A stretch of 64,000 nucleotides of DNA from Cucumibacter marinus DSM 18995 (GTDB lineage: Bacteria > Pseudomonadota > Alphaproteobacteria > Rhizobiales > Devosiaceae). The stretch is taken from assembly GCF_000429865.1 (NCBI RefSeq), contig NZ_AUCR01000001.1, forward strand, positions 310,001-374,000, in the 5' to 3' direction. Shown here piece by piece: positions 17,499 through 27,555 of the stretch. The notes under the pieces were generated by a model. It saw only the letters and a program-made list of their open reading frames with translations. It ran no database searches and was not told the DNA's origin. Within the stretch, counting starts at the first letter, position 1. The number at the start of each line of letters is the position of its first letter. Made by a program: the position numbers and the translations under genes.

Positions 17499-19910
17499 CT
17501 AGAACAGCCCGCCGCGGCCCTCGTCGAACTGACGGCCGGTAAAGGTCTGGGAATCGGTGAAGACCGACGAATCGACCCCGATCACCGAAGTGATGAGGTT
17601 GGGGCCGGTTCCGGGCTTGAACGCTTCCACAATGCCGCCCGAGGCGACCTTCACGCCGGTTGCCGGATCGATCACCATTTCGGTCATGCCGCCGGGCATG
17701 TTGAACGGGGTCGGCGGTTTGCCGGCCAGCGCCTTGGCCATGAAATCGGTGAAGATCGGTGCGGCAAGTTCACCGCCGGTTGCCGAACGCCCCATGGATT
17801 GCGGCGTGTCGTAACCGATGTAGACGCCCGCCGCCATGTCCGGCGTGAAGCCTACGAACCAGGCGTCCTTGTAGTCGTTCGAGGTGCCGGTCTTGCCCGC
17901 GACAGGACGATTGAGCGACCTCACCCGCGTGCCGGTACCGCGCTGCACTACGCCCTCAAGCATCGATGTCACCTGATAGGCGGTCATCGGGTCGAGGACC
18001 TGCTGTCGATTGTCGATAATCAGCGGCTCGGACTGGTTCTGCCAGGACTGGGCGTCGCACCCGTCACAGATGCGCTCATCATGGCGATAAACCGTCTCGC
18101 CATAACGGTCCTGGATACGGTCAATGAGGGTCGGCACGATGCGGCGTCCGCCATTGGCAATCGTAGCATAGGCGGCAGTCAGCTTGAGAACCGTCGTCTC
18201 GCCTGCTCCAAGCGCCATGGCCAGATAGGCCGGCAGATCGTCGTAGATGCCGAAGAGGCGCGCATATTCGGAGACCATCGGCATTCCGATGTCCTTGGCA
18301 AGGCGTACGGTCATCACGTTCCGCGAGCGCTCGATGCCTCGACGCAGGGTCTGTGGCCCGTAGAACTGGTTGGAGTAGTTTTCAGGCCGGTAGGTCGAGC
18401 CATCATCATTCTGGATCTCGAGCGGCGCGTCGAGCACCACAGAGGCCGGTGTGTAGCCGTTGTCGAGCGCTGCGGCGTAGACGAAGGGCTTGAACGACGA
18501 ACCGGGCTGCCTGAGCGCCTGGGTGGCGCGGTTGAACTCGGATTCGTCAAAGGAGAAACCGCCGACCAGCGCCAGCACGCGGCCGGTACGCGGGTCCATG
18601 GCGACAATGGCGCCTTCGATCTCGGGCACCTGGCGCATCTGGAACACGCCTTCCTTGCCTTCGACGGGCTCGACATAGATCACGTCGCCGACATTGAGCA
18701 CCTGGCTCAGCGGCTTGGCGATCCACTTCTGCTCGGGTCCCGGCAGGCTGGCGGTGACGCGGTCGACCGACAGGCGGCCATCGACGTCGCTTTCCGGACG
18801 CAGGCCGATCGTGGCCGCGTTCTGCTCAAGCTCCAGCACGACGGCCAGCGTCCATTCGGGCACGTCTCTCAGCGGGCTGATTTCGTTGAGGTCGTCGCCC
18901 CAATCATCGTCCAGCTCGATGGTCGCCACTGGGCCGCGGTAGCCCTGTTTCTGGTCGAAATCGACAAGCCCGTCCATCAGCGCCTTGCGGGCATAGGCCT
19001 GCAGGCGCGGTTCGAGCGTTGTCCGCACGGAAAGACCGCCGCCATAAAGCTGCTCTTCGCCATAGATTTCGGCGAGGCGCCGGCGCGTCTCTTCGGTGAA
19101 GTATTCCGCCGAATAGAGCTGCGAGCCCTGGGCGCGGGGCACCACATTGAGCGGCTCGGCCTGGGATTCGTCATGCTCTTTCTGATCAATGAAGCCGTTC
19201 TCGAGCATGCGGTCGAGCACCCAGTTGCGGCGTTCAATGGCGGCTTCCGGGTGCCGGAAGGGATGGTAGTTCGAGGGCCCTTTGGGCAGCGCTGCGATAT
19301 AAGCCGCCTCGGCAGTCGTCAGCTCGTAAAGCGCCTTGTCGAAATAGTTGAGCGCGGCGGCCGAGACGCCATAGGAATTCAGCCCGAGGAAAATCTCGTT
19401 GAGATAGAGCTCGAGGATCTTGTCCTTGGAGAACGTGCTTTCGATCCTGAGCGCCAGCAGCACTTCGCGGATCTTGCGCTCATAGGTCTGATCCGAGGTC
19501 AGAAGGAAGTTCTTGGCCACCTGCTGGGTGATGGTCGACGCGCCCTTGAGCGGGCCGCGCGTGCCATTGAGGACCTGTTCGACATTGTCGCGGACGGCGC
19601 GGAGGATGCCTTCGATGGCGATACCGCCATGACCGTAGAAATTCTTGTCTTCCGCCGACAGAAAGGCTTCGCGCACCGTATCGGGGATCGTCTCGATGGG
19701 CTGGAACAGGCGGCGCTCGCGCGCATATTCGGCCAAAAGCGTGCCGTCGGCGGCGTGAACACGGGTGGTGACCGGCGGCTGGTAGTCCTTGAGGACGGTA
19801 TAGTCCGGGAGATCCTGGGACAGGTTCCAGACATAATAGCCTGCAACACCTGCCACGATCAGACCGGCAAAAGTGCCGAACCCGAAGAGCCAACCCAGCA
19901 ATCGAAACAT
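17499..19910 (-). CDS. mrcA: Penicillin-binding protein 1A (bifunctional murein synthase)
   Basis: 803 residues. One N-terminal membrane helix (LLGWLFGFGTFAGLIVAGVAGYYVW) is followed by a GT51 glycosyltransferase domain (AEDKNFYGHGG near 88), a linker domain, and a transpeptidase domain with PGSSFKPF (about 470, S-x-x-K), SRN (about 528) and KTG in GKTGTSNDYKD (about 672). It polymerises and cross-links peptidoglycan in the periplasm. The start at 19910 (MFRLLGWLFG) has GGGGAT upstream; upstream codons would add an unlikely cytoplasmic tail. It follows the amidase gene on the same strand by 147 bases, a pairing typical of the Rhizobiales. Confidence 0.95.
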   Translation of the reverse strand: MFRLLGWLFGFGTFAGLIVAGVAGYYVWNLSQDLPDYTVLKDYQPPVTTRVHAADGTLLAEYARERRLFQPIETIPDTVREAFLSAEDKNFYGHGGIAIEGILRAVRDNVEQVLNGTRGPLKGASTITQQVAKNFLLTSDQTYERKIREVLLALRIESTFSKDKILELYLNEIFLGLNSYGVSAAALNYFDKALYELTTAEAAYIAALPKGPSNYHPFRHPEAAIERRNWVLDRMLENGFIDQKEHDESQAEPLNVVPRAQGSQLYSAEYFTEETRRRLAEIYGEEQLYGGGLSVRTTLEPRLQAYARKALMDGLVDFDQKQGYRGPVATIELDDDWGDDLNEISPLRDVPEWTLAVVLELEQNAATIGLRPESDVDGRLSVDRVTASLPGPEQKWIAKPLSQVLNVGDVIYVEPVEGKEGVFQMRQVPEIEGAIVAMDPRTGRVLALVGGFSFDESEFNRATQALRQPGSSFKPFVYAAALDNGYTPASVVLDAPLEIQNDDGSTYRPENYSNQFYGPQTLRRGIERSRNVMTVRLAKDIGMPMVSEYARLFGIYDDLPAYLAMALGAGETTVLKLTAAYATIANGGRRIVPTLIDRIQDRYGETVYRHDERICDGCDAQSWQNQSEPLIIDNRQQVLDPMTAYQVTSMLEGVVQRGTGTRVRSLNRPVAGKTGTSNDYKDAWFVGFTPDMAAGVYIGYDTPQSMGRSATGGELAAPIFTDFMAKALAGKPPTPFNMPGGMTEMVIDPATGVKVASGGIVEAFKPGTGPNLITSVIGVDSSVFTDSQTFTGRQFDEGRGGLF

Positions 19911-20057
19911 CGAGATCCCCGTTCCGCCCCATTCCCGGGGCACGTTGATTTGCCGTGCTATTCTAACAAAGCGCGGCGAAAATTGGACCGGATCGCGGTC
20001 CCCTGCCCCATTCGGGGCAATTGTCCGGGCAGTGTTGCCCAAACACGACGGCGCGCA

Positions 20058-21293
20058 TCATCCATGCTGCTCGAAATAGGCCAGAATGCCCCGCGCCAGC
20101 GCTGATGCGACGCGGTCGCGCCATTGGTCGGTGTTGAGGTTCGCCGTGTCTTCCGAGTTCGACAGGAACCCCAGTTCGACCAGGATGGACGGCACGTCCG
20201 GCGCCTGTAATACGAAAAAGTCGGCCTTGCGCAAGGGGAAACGCCGCATCCTCACCGAAGCGTCAAGTGCGTTGACCACCGCGTCGCCAGCCAGATAGGC
20301 CTGACGGCGTGTATCGCGGCGCATCAGGTCGACCAGGATGTCGACGACCGCGTTGTCACCGTCCGGTGGCGAGAAGCCGGCCACGAGATCGACCTTGTTT
20401 TCCTGTTCCGCCAATACCTTGTCGAGGATGTCGGTGGCCTCCTCGTCGCGCGTATAGACGCTCGCGCCGCGCACATTGGGCTGGGAAAACGAGTCCGCAT
20501 GCAGGGAGACCATCAGGCTGGCCTGGTTCTCCCGGGCCAGGGTCACGCGCTCCTCGAGCGACAGGAACTCGTCGCTGTCACGGGTCAGCGCCACGTCGAA
20601 CTTGCCGGATTCGACCAGATATTCCTGCAGCTTGAACGCGAATTCGAGCACCACGTTCTTTTCCAGCAACCCGTTGGCGGCCTGGGCGCCGCTGTCGATG
20701 CCGCCATGGCCGGGATCGATCACGATCAGCGGACGGCCCGTCGAGGCACCGTCGGGCTGGGCCTGTGTATCGGGCGAAGCCGTGTCCGCTTGTGAAGCGG
20801 CGGGCGCTGCCGTCTTGGCATTGGCGGCGAAGTTTTCCGCCGTGTCCGGAATGAGGTCGACCACGATGCGCGCGGGCTGGTCGCCAAAGGCCTCAAGCGC
20901 ATAGGCCTGCTGCACCTTGGCGGGTCCGGTGAGGAACATGACGGCCCTCGCCGACCCTTCGTCCACCATGCCGACCGAGTAGCGGCCGACCAGACCTGGC
21001 TCGGCAATCTCTGCGGGGGTATCGAATTCGACACCTGCCGCGTCGAGCTCCAGGACCACGCGGTCCGGGTCGGTCACGGCATGAATTGTGTATTGCGTCG
21101 CCCCGCTCAGGTCGAGGATCAGCCGGCCACGCTGGGCGGTGGTGACCATGCGGGCACCGAGCACCGAAGGTGCGGCCGCACCAGCCTCCTTCTCGGAAGG
21201 CTCCTGAGCAATGCCTGGCGCCAGGGCAATGGCCAAAAACGCCGCAAAGGCAAGGAAACCGAGGGAAAACGGGCGGAATATGGTCCGTGTCAT
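20058..21293 (-). CDS. N-acetylmuramoyl-L-alanine amidase with AMIN domain
   Basis: 411 residues: signal peptide (FLAFAAFLAIALAPGIA), AMIN domain (about 45-150) that targets the septum or murein, an Ala/Pro/Gln linker, and an Amidase_3 catalytic domain (about 185-405). Zinc ligands and catalytic Glu appear in DPGHGGIDSGA, LLEKNVVLEFA, SLHADSF and LVELGFLSN. This AmiC-like enzyme cuts the stem peptide from MurNAc during cell separation. The ATG at 21293 is chosen because the signal peptide follows directly; about 210 further in-frame codons upstream look non-coding. It pairs with mrcA downstream. Confidence 0.92.
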   Translation of the reverse strand: MTRTIFRPFSLGFLAFAAFLAIALAPGIAQEPSEKEAGAAAPSVLGARMVTTAQRGRLILDLSGATQYTIHAVTDPDRVVLELDAAGVEFDTPAEIAEPGLVGRYSVGMVDEGSARAVMFLTGPAKVQQAYALEAFGDQPARIVVDLIPDTAENFAANAKTAAPAASQADTASPDTQAQPDGASTGRPLIVIDPGHGGIDSGAQAANGLLEKNVVLEFAFKLQEYLVESGKFDVALTRDSDEFLSLEERVTLARENQASLMVSLHADSFSQPNVRGASVYTRDEEATDILDKVLAEQENKVDLVAGFSPPDGDNAVVDILVDLMRRDTRRQAYLAGDAVVNALDASVRMRRFPLRKADFFVLQAPDVPSILVELGFLSNSEDTANLNTDQWRDRVASALARGILAYFEQHG

Positions 21294-21874
21294 CAGGTCG
21301 GCAGCGCCATGAGTGATTCGTGTCAGGAGCGCATCAGCTTGCGCGCGAATGGGGTAACATGTTGACGCAGGCGTGAAACCCCGCAGTTTCGTTGGGGTGA
21401 ACAATATTTGTTGCACAATTGACGTTGTAACCGTAAAGACACAGGCGGACCTGTCGGTGGGCAGCGCCGTCAACGGCGATACCCAAAACCGCCCGGGACC
21501 TTGTCGGACGACAATCCGGACCGCATATACCGCCAAGAGCACATGCAGATCCGGATGACCGGCATGGTCCGGGATCCGGCACAAGACATGTCCAAAGCGA
21601 GTTTCGGCTCCCAAAGAGCCAGTCGGCGGGCCCCAATAGCGCCCGCCCACAACCGGAAGTGACTTGATGGGCAATCTCTGGCAGAACGAACAGGATACCG
21701 TTCGGCGCCGCCAATTCTCCCACATCACCCCATCACCACGCCCGTTCCTGATGGCCGGCGGCGATTCCGCTCGGCTGATTTTCCCTATGTCCGCCCCACC
21801 CGGCGAAACGGAGAGGACCGGCGCTATGCCGTCCGTCCCCGACCGGGGTGCGAGGGCGCGCGGAGTTTTTAAGC
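21294..21874. other. Long gap between amidase and rne (divergent promoters, rne leader)
   Basis: 581 bases with no credible gene. An AT-rich pocket around 21390-21440 (AACAATATTTGTTGCAC) is the likely promoter region for both genes, leaving a leader of about 400 bases before rne. Long rne leaders with hairpins are known in enterobacteria to let RNase E limit its own mRNA; a GC-rich inverted segment near 21620-21650 (GGCGGGC/GCCCGCC) would fit such a hairpin. This is inference only. Confidence 0.5.
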
Positions 21875-24589
21875 ATGGCTTCAAAGAAGATGCTGGTGGA
21901 TGCCATCCACCCGGAAGAAACAAGAGTAGTTGTCACTAGCGGAAACCGTCTCGAAGAATTCGATTTTGAATCGGCCACCCGCCGCCAACTGCGCGGCAAT
22001 ATCTATCTCGCGAAGGTAACGCGGGTTGAGCCGTCACTGCAGGCCGCCTTTGTGGATTACGGCGGCAATCGCCACGGTTTCCTCGCCTTCTCCGAAATCC
22101 ACCCCGATTATTACCAGATCCCCGTCGCCGACCGGGAAGCGCTGTTGCGTGACCAGGCCGAAGAGGATGCTGCACAGGCTGCAGAAGACGATGCGGAAGC
22201 GCGCAAGCCCTCCCGCCGCCGGCGCCGCCGCAAACCGCAAGCCGACAATGCCGCCGCCTCTGGCGAGGCCGATCCCAGCGTGAGCGAGGAAGCCGCGGAA
22301 AGTGCGGCAGACGATGCGGATGCCTCGCCGCGTGAAGCGTCGGATGATGTCGACGAGAACGGCAGCGACGAGAATGGCGAGGCCGCAGAGGACTCCATCG
22401 AGCAGCTCGGCAGCGACGATGCGCTCGAGGAAGTACCGCAGCGCCGCCAGGGCCGCGCCAAGAAGTACAAGATCCAGGAAGTCATCAAGCGCCGCCAGGT
22501 GCTGCTTGTGCAGGTCGTCAAGGAAGAGCGCGGCAACAAGGGCGCGGCGCTCACCACCTATCTGTCGCTCGCCGGCCGGTATTCGGTGCTGATGCCCAAC
22601 ACGGCCCGCGGTGGCGGGATTTCCCGCAAGATCACCAGCGCTGCAGACCGCAAGCGCCTCAAGGACATTGCCGGCGGGCTCGACGTGCCCGAGGGCATGG
22701 GCGTGATCCTGCGCACCGCCGGTGCTTCACGCACCAAGGCCGAGGTCAAGCGCGACTTCGAATACCTGATGCGGCTTTGGGAGAATGTGCGCTCCCTCAC
22801 CCTTGAATCCACGGCGCCGATGCTCGTCTACGAGGAAGGCAGCCTGATCAAGCGTTCGATCCGCGATCTCTACAACAAGGATATCGGCGAAGTGATCGTT
22901 GCCGGCGACGCGGCCTATCGCGAAGCCAAGGACTTCATGCGCATGATCATGCCGTCACATGCCAAGCATGTGCAGCCCTACAAGGACGATCAGCCGGTCT
23001 TTTCGCGGTTCGGGATCGAATCTCAGCTCGATTCCATGTTCTCGCCCCGGGTGACCCTGCCCTCGGGTGGCTACATCATCATCAACCCGACCGAAGCACT
23101 GGTGTCGATCGATGTGAACTCGGGCAAGTCGACCAAGGAACACAATATCGAGGACACGGCGCTGCAGACCAATCTCGAGGCTGCAGAGGAAATCTCGCGG
23201 CAATTGAGACTGCGCGACCTGGCCGGCCTGATCGTGATCGACTTCATCGACATGGAGGAGAAGCGGAACAACCGCACGGTCGAGCGTAAGCTCAAGGACT
23301 GCCTCAAGCATGATCGCGCGCGCATCCAGATCGGCCGGATCTCGCATTTCGGCCTGATGGAGATGAGCCGCCAGCGCATTCGCTTCGGCGTTCTCGAGAG
23401 CTCGACCCAGCCGTGCCCGCACTGCGAAGGCACCGGCCTGATCCGTTCGGTAGAAAGCCTCGCGCTGATGGTCATGCGGGCGGTGGAAGACCATGTCCGG
23501 CGCAAGCCCGGCCAGTCGATCTGCGTGAATGTGCCGGCGGAAGTCGCTCTCTACATCCTCAACGCCAAGCGTCAGTTGCTGAGCGAACTCGAGCAGCGCT
23601 TCGGCCTGGCCATCCAGGTGTCCGCCCAGCCCGATCTCGGCGCCAGCCAGTACAATATCGAGCGTCTCGATATCACGGCGCCCGAGGCGATTGTCAGCCA
23701 TGTCCGGCTCGATTCCGGTGTCATGGACGCGCCTGAGCGCGAAGAGGAAGAGCAGCAAGAGCAGCAAGAAAAGCTCGATGACAATGCCGGGGGCCGCAAT
23801 AAGCGCCGCCGGCGCCGTCGCCGCGGTGGCGAGGACGAGGCAGAGGCCAACAGCGAGGCCGATTCCGCCCAGGCGCAGGAGGACAAGTCCGAAGCGCGCA
23901 GCCAGGGCGATGAGGACGATGACGACGAGAACCAGCCCCGCAAGCGCCGCCGGCGCGGGCGTCGCGGCGGCCGACGCAATCGGCGTGGCAATGAGGGCAA
24001 CGAGGCCAATTCTGACGGCAACGCCCAGACCGAGGCTGTTGGCTCCTCTGAAAAGGAGGATGCTGGCGACAATGCGCCCGGCAATGACGGCGAAGATGCC
24101 TCCTCGGAAGATGCCTCTTTCAATGAGGCTGGAGCCGAGACCGTCAATGCTGCTGCAGCTGACGCCGAACCTGCCGAAACCGTGAGCGATGCCGAAGCGG
24201 TCGCCGCGGTCGAGAAGGCGGGCAGCGCCGAGACCAGCGAGGAAAAGCCGGCCAAGAAGCCGCGCCGCCGTCGCAGCAAGAAAACCGATGACGCCGAGAA
24301 GGTGGAAACTGCTGCCCAGGACCTCGAAGGCGACAGTGACGGCGCCGAGAAGTCCGAAAAGGCCGATGATGCCCCTGTTCCAGTGGCTGAGGACAATTCG
24401 GCTGAGGACAGTTCGGCTGAGGACAGCCCGGTTGAAGACAAGGAGCCGGCAATGGCTGACGCTGATGCGTCCGAGGACAAGCCCTCCCGGCGCAAGGCCG
24501 CCGCACCTGAGTCCGACGAGATCATTGTGACCTCGACATCGGGCAGCAGCGCCGAAAAGCCCAAGCGCGGCTGGTGGCAGCGCGGCTGA
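21875..24589 (+). CDS. rne: Ribonuclease E
   Basis: 904 residues. N-terminal S1 domain (VDYGGNRHGFLAFSEIHP) is split by an acidic/basic insert at about 85-195, as in alphaproteobacterial RNase E. The catalytic DNase I-like domain carries SIDVNSGKS (near 411), the zinc-link is CPHCEGTG (near 515), and a long low-complexity C-terminal half alternates Arg-rich tracts (KRRRRRRRG, RRGRRGGRRNRRG) with Glu/Asp/Ala-rich tracts. It makes the main endonucleolytic cuts in mRNA decay and rRNA/tRNA processing and scaffolds the degradosome. MASKKMLVDA at 21875 is the standard N-terminus. It stands alone with a strong terminator. Confidence 0.96.
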   Translation: MASKKMLVDAIHPEETRVVVTSGNRLEEFDFESATRRQLRGNIYLAKVTRVEPSLQAAFVDYGGNRHGFLAFSEIHPDYYQIPVADREALLRDQAEEDAAQAAEDDAEARKPSRRRRRRKPQADNAAASGEADPSVSEEAAESAADDADASPREASDDVDENGSDENGEAAEDSIEQLGSDDALEEVPQRRQGRAKKYKIQEVIKRRQVLLVQVVKEERGNKGAALTTYLSLAGRYSVLMPNTARGGGISRKITSAADRKRLKDIAGGLDVPEGMGVILRTAGASRTKAEVKRDFEYLMRLWENVRSLTLESTAPMLVYEEGSLIKRSIRDLYNKDIGEVIVAGDAAYREAKDFMRMIMPSHAKHVQPYKDDQPVFSRFGIESQLDSMFSPRVTLPSGGYIIINPTEALVSIDVNSGKSTKEHNIEDTALQTNLEAAEEISRQLRLRDLAGLIVIDFIDMEEKRNNRTVERKLKDCLKHDRARIQIGRISHFGLMEMSRQRIRFGVLESSTQPCPHCEGTGLIRSVESLALMVMRAVEDHVRRKPGQSICVNVPAEVALYILNAKRQLLSELEQRFGLAIQVSAQPDLGASQYNIERLDITAPEAIVSHVRLDSGVMDAPEREEEEQQEQQEKLDDNAGGRNKRRRRRRRGGEDEAEANSEADSAQAQEDKSEARSQGDEDDDDENQPRKRRRRGRRGGRRNRRGNEGNEANSDGNAQTEAVGSSEKEDAGDNAPGNDGEDASSEDASFNEAGAETVNAAAADAEPAETVSDAEAVAAVEKAGSAETSEEKPAKKPRRRRSKKTDDAEKVETAAQDLEGDSDGAEKSEKADDAPVPVAEDNSAEDSSAEDSPVEDKEPAMADADASEDKPSRRKAAAPESDEIIVTSTSGSSAEKPKRGWWQRG

Positions 24590-24616
24590 CCGCCGAACAC
24601 CATCCACCCCGAACAC

Positions 24617-24647
24617 AAAAGCGCCGCCCATCGGGCGGCGCTTTTCG
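24617..24647. terminator. Bidirectional terminator between rne and the 4-TM gene
   Basis: Perfect 13-bp stem AAAAGCGCCGCCC (24617-24629) with GGGCGGCGCTTTT (24633-24645) and a three-base loop. T-runs on both strands. Confidence 0.93.
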
Positions 24648-24671
24648 TTGTTGAGCTGTGTCGCCTGCGGC

Positions 24672-25100
24672 CTAGTTGAAGGCCACGACCGCCGACAGGA
24701 TCACCAGGAAAGAGACCACGCCGGTTGCAGGGCCATACCGCTTGAGCTGGCCTGCAGCCTGTTTGTCGCCCTTGCGTGCCTTCTTGCCGGCGCTCTCCGC
24801 CAGCCCGACCAGCACCAGCATAACGACGACAAGCACCATCTTGACCCAGAAGGCCCACGGCATTTCGCCGATGCCACCGAATTTGGTGAAGACCAGGATG
24901 ATGCCGGTCACAATCAGCAGGACCAGCCCGATCTTGCTGAGTCGGCTTATGCCGGCCTGGATTTCCCAGAATTTGGGGCGCGTCTCGTCAGAAGCCGAGG
25001 CGATAAACCCACCCAGCACGCCGCCGGACATGCCGGCACCGACACCCATGCCGAGCCCGACAAAGTGGGCCCAGAGCAGCACGTAATTCACATAGTCCAT
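24672..25100 (-). CDS. Small four-helix membrane protein of unknown function
   Basis: 142 residues, four predicted membrane helices (residues about 5-30, 55-75, 82-100, 122-140) with a basic loop KKARKGDKQ between helices 3 and 4. I do not recognise a named family; the Gly-rich first helix (GLGMGVGAGMSGGVLGG) recalls small DUF-type integral proteins. GGGGGAACG precedes the ATG. It begins 18 bases after the antiporter stop, so it is probably its operon partner and may work with it. It ends at a shared terminator. Confidence 0.75.
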   Translation of the reverse strand: MDYVNYVLLWAHFVGLGMGVGAGMSGGVLGGFIASASDETRPKFWEIQAGISRLSKIGLVLLIVTGIILVFTKFGGIGEMPWAFWVKMVLVVVMLVLVGLAESAGKKARKGDKQAAGQLKRYGPATGVVSFLVILSAVVAFN

Positions 25101-25118
25101 TCGTTCCCCCGTTTGTCG

Positions 25119-26396
25119 CTAGACGTTCTGGCGTTCTTCGGGAAGCACCCGAGCGATCACCGGCCGGATCGTCAGCCCTTGCACGATAATCGAGAACACG
25201 ACGACAGCATAGGTGATCAAGAGGATCGGCTGCTTGTAAGGCCCTTCGGGCAGGCTGAGGGCGAGCGCCACGGAAATTCCGCCCCGCAGGCCGCCCCAGG
25301 TGAGGATGCGGATCACACCAGGTAGAAAGTTTGCCCGGATCGAGAGGAACTTGATGGTGATAAACACGGCCGAAAAGCGTGCCAGCAGCACCACCGGGAT
25401 GCTCAAGAGCGCCAGCCCGATCAGGTTTGGCTCGAGAACGACGACCAGCACTTCGAGACCGATCAACAGGAACAGCACCGAGTTGAGGATCTCGTCGATC
25501 AGCTCCCAGAACTGGAACACATGCGTCCGGGTCTGATCGCTCATGGCGAAGCGTGCACCGTGATTACCGATGAACAACCCCGCGATCACCACGGCGATCG
25601 GCCCGCTCAGATGCAGCCTGAGAGCAATCGCGTAGATCGCTGTCACCAGTGCCAGGGTCAGCAGCACTTCGATCATGTGGGCGTCGATAACCCGCATCAG
25701 CCGATAGGCGATATAGCCCCCGACGATCCCCAATAACGCGCCTCCGCCGGCCTCTACAACAAACAGTTGGAGGATGGTCAGCGCCGTCACCGGTTCAGCC
25801 GGGCCATGGGCTCCGGTGCCCAGCGCAATGGTCAGGATGATGGTGAAGACCACGACGCCAACCCCGTCATTGAACAGGGACTCGCCGCCGATCTGCGCTT
25901 CGAGTGAGGCGGGCACCTTCACCGTCTTGAGGATGCCGAGAACCGCGACCGGGTCGGTCGGCGAAATCAGCGCCCCGAAGACCAGCGCCCAGATGAACGG
26001 CAGATCGACCCCGAAAAAAGCGAAGGCCGCCCATGTCACGATACCGATCACGAAGGTCGAAAAGACCACGCCCACGGTCGCCATGATGCCGATGACCAGG
26101 CGTTGCGATGCAAGCTGCGAGAAGTCGACATGCAGGGCGCCAGCAAACAGCAGGAACGAAAGCATGCCATCCATGAGCGTCTTGTCGAAGTCGATGCTGT
26201 TGAGCGCCGAGGTTGTGACTTCGCGGACCGGACTGCTGGGATCGATGGCGTCGATCGCGATGACCACAAAGGAGGCCAGCAAGGCGATGATGACCAGCCC
26301 GATGGTGTGTGGCAGGTGAAAGTAGCGATGGTTCACCCAGCCGAACAGGCCGGAAAGGCCGAGCAGAAGTGCGGTGATTTCAAGCAGGGACAACAT
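25119..26396 (-). CDS. CPA1-family cation:proton antiporter
   Basis: 425 residues with about twelve membrane helices. The Na+/H+ exchanger core shows FGALISPTDPVAVLGI and GESLFNDGVGVVVF, the ND-type ion-binding pair of CPA1 (NhaP/NHE) proteins, and RILTWGGLRGGISVALALS near the C-terminus, also a CPA1 signature. It exchanges Na+ or K+ for H+ across the inner membrane for pH or salt control; the cation preference cannot be read from sequence. It heads a two-gene unit with the 4-TM gene. Confidence 0.92.
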   Translation of the reverse strand: MLSLLEITALLLGLSGLFGWVNHRYFHLPHTIGLVIIALLASFVVIAIDAIDPSSPVREVTTSALNSIDFDKTLMDGMLSFLLFAGALHVDFSQLASQRLVIGIMATVGVVFSTFVIGIVTWAAFAFFGVDLPFIWALVFGALISPTDPVAVLGILKTVKVPASLEAQIGGESLFNDGVGVVVFTIILTIALGTGAHGPAEPVTALTILQLFVVEAGGGALLGIVGGYIAYRLMRVIDAHMIEVLLTLALVTAIYAIALRLHLSGPIAVVIAGLFIGNHGARFAMSDQTRTHVFQFWELIDEILNSVLFLLIGLEVLVVVLEPNLIGLALLSIPVVLLARFSAVFITIKFLSIRANFLPGVIRILTWGGLRGGISVALALSLPEGPYKQPILLITYAVVVFSIIVQGLTIRPVIARVLPEERQNV

Positions 26397-26440
26397 AAGG
26401 CGAACCTTGTTTGGCGTACCGTTGCGGCACGTCCTGGTGA

Positions 26441-27331
26441 TCAGGGCAGATCGAGGTTGCCTTCCCCGATGATCACCGCGTCGCCTCCAATGGCGGCGTG
26501 GTTCAACCGGCCTTCCTCGATCTTGAATTGCAGACGGATACGCGAGGGCCGGTTCATCTCGACACCCTGGCGCAGGGTGAAGGCGTGCTGCCCCTCACCT
26601 AGATTGGAAAAGGCGGCTATGGCGCCGGCCAGCGCAGCCGCCGCGGACCCGGTCGCCGGGTCTTCGTCTATCCCCATCATCGGCGAAAACATGCGCGCGG
26701 CGAGATCGCAATCCTTCTCTTCGGGCGTCTGGGTATAGACATAGACACTCGACTCCTTGTCCCCGAACACATCCTGCCAGCCACGGCGTTCGACTTTAAT
26801 GGACCGCAGCGCGGCCGCGTTGGCCACGGGGATCAGCGTAAAGGGCACTCCGGCAGAAAACCTGCTCGGGGGGTGGCTCTCAAACCCGATCTCATCTGGT
26901 TTCAGGCCGAGCACGCTGGACAACGCGTCTGCGTCTGGCGCCGGGCCTGCCTCGACGGGCAGTTGGGGCAGCGTGAAGCGCGCATTGCCCGAGGTCTCTG
27001 AGAATTTCTCGGTGATGGCGGTGATGACCCCGATCTCTTCTTCGATCCGGACCGCGGTCGAACGATGCCGAAGACCCAGCAGCACCGCCGCCCCAACCGT
27101 TGGATGGCCGGCAAAGGGGAGTTCGCGGGTCTTGGTGAAGATGCGCATGGAGGTCAGGTGCCGGGCATGGCGCGGGCGCATCAGGAAGACGGTTTCGCTG
27201 AGATTGAACTCGGTCGCGATGCGCTGCATCGTCAAAGAATCGATATCGTCGGCATCAAGCACGATAGCGAGCGGATTACCCTCGAGCTTTTGCCGCGTGA
27301 AAACGTCGAGAATGTAGTAGTGCAGCCGCAT
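26441..27331 (-). CDS. PhzF-family isomerase-like protein
   Basis: 296 residues with the double hot-dog-like PhzF fold. N-terminal YYILDVFTRQKLEGNPLAIV, NLSETVFLM (with the family's catalytic Glu) and the C-terminal DEDPATGSAAAALAG are classic PhzF blocks. The family includes phenazine-pathway isomerase PhzF and many proteins of unknown substrate; no phenazine genes are present here, so that pathway is unlikely. The start at 27331 has GAGGGG upstream; longer in-frame starts add an unlikely Arg/Cys-rich lead. Divergent from the NmrA-like gene. Confidence 0.88.
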   Translation of the reverse strand: MRLHYYILDVFTRQKLEGNPLAIVLDADDIDSLTMQRIATEFNLSETVFLMRPRHARHLTSMRIFTKTRELPFAGHPTVGAAVLLGLRHRSTAVRIEEEIGVITAITEKFSETSGNARFTLPQLPVEAGPAPDADALSSVLGLKPDEIGFESHPPSRFSAGVPFTLIPVANAAALRSIKVERRGWQDVFGDKESSVYVYTQTPEEKDCDLAARMFSPMMGIDEDPATGSAAAALAGAIAAFSNLGEGQHAFTLRQGVEMNRPSRIRLQFKIEEGRLNHAAIGGDAVIIGEGNLDLP

Positions 27332-27555
27332 TTGCCCCTCACACAATGCGCGCAGTCTGAGAGATTCCCGGCGCAAGTCAACAAGTCGGCGCGCCACAAG
27401 GTCGCCAATAGGGGCTTTGTTGCATCCAACGGCTCAATTTCAGCCGCATCACCAGCCCTATCCGGGGTAACCGCATCAGCCATTTGGTCGCTTGCAGGGG
27501 TGGGGGCCGTGCCTATTCTCGCGGCCATTCAACCTGATCGCCCTAGGAGGGTTCC

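Noticed and set aside
17484-20105. Long plus-strand frame of 873 codons opposite mrcA
   Set aside because: It mirrors mrcA in GC-rich DNA, has no recognisable domain, and its composition (many Arg, Gly, His) is typical of antisense shadows.
22955-24858. Minus-strand frames opposite rne (to 558 codons)
   Set aside because: They arise from the Glu/Asp/Ala/Arg repeats of RNase E read backwards; low complexity and no motif.
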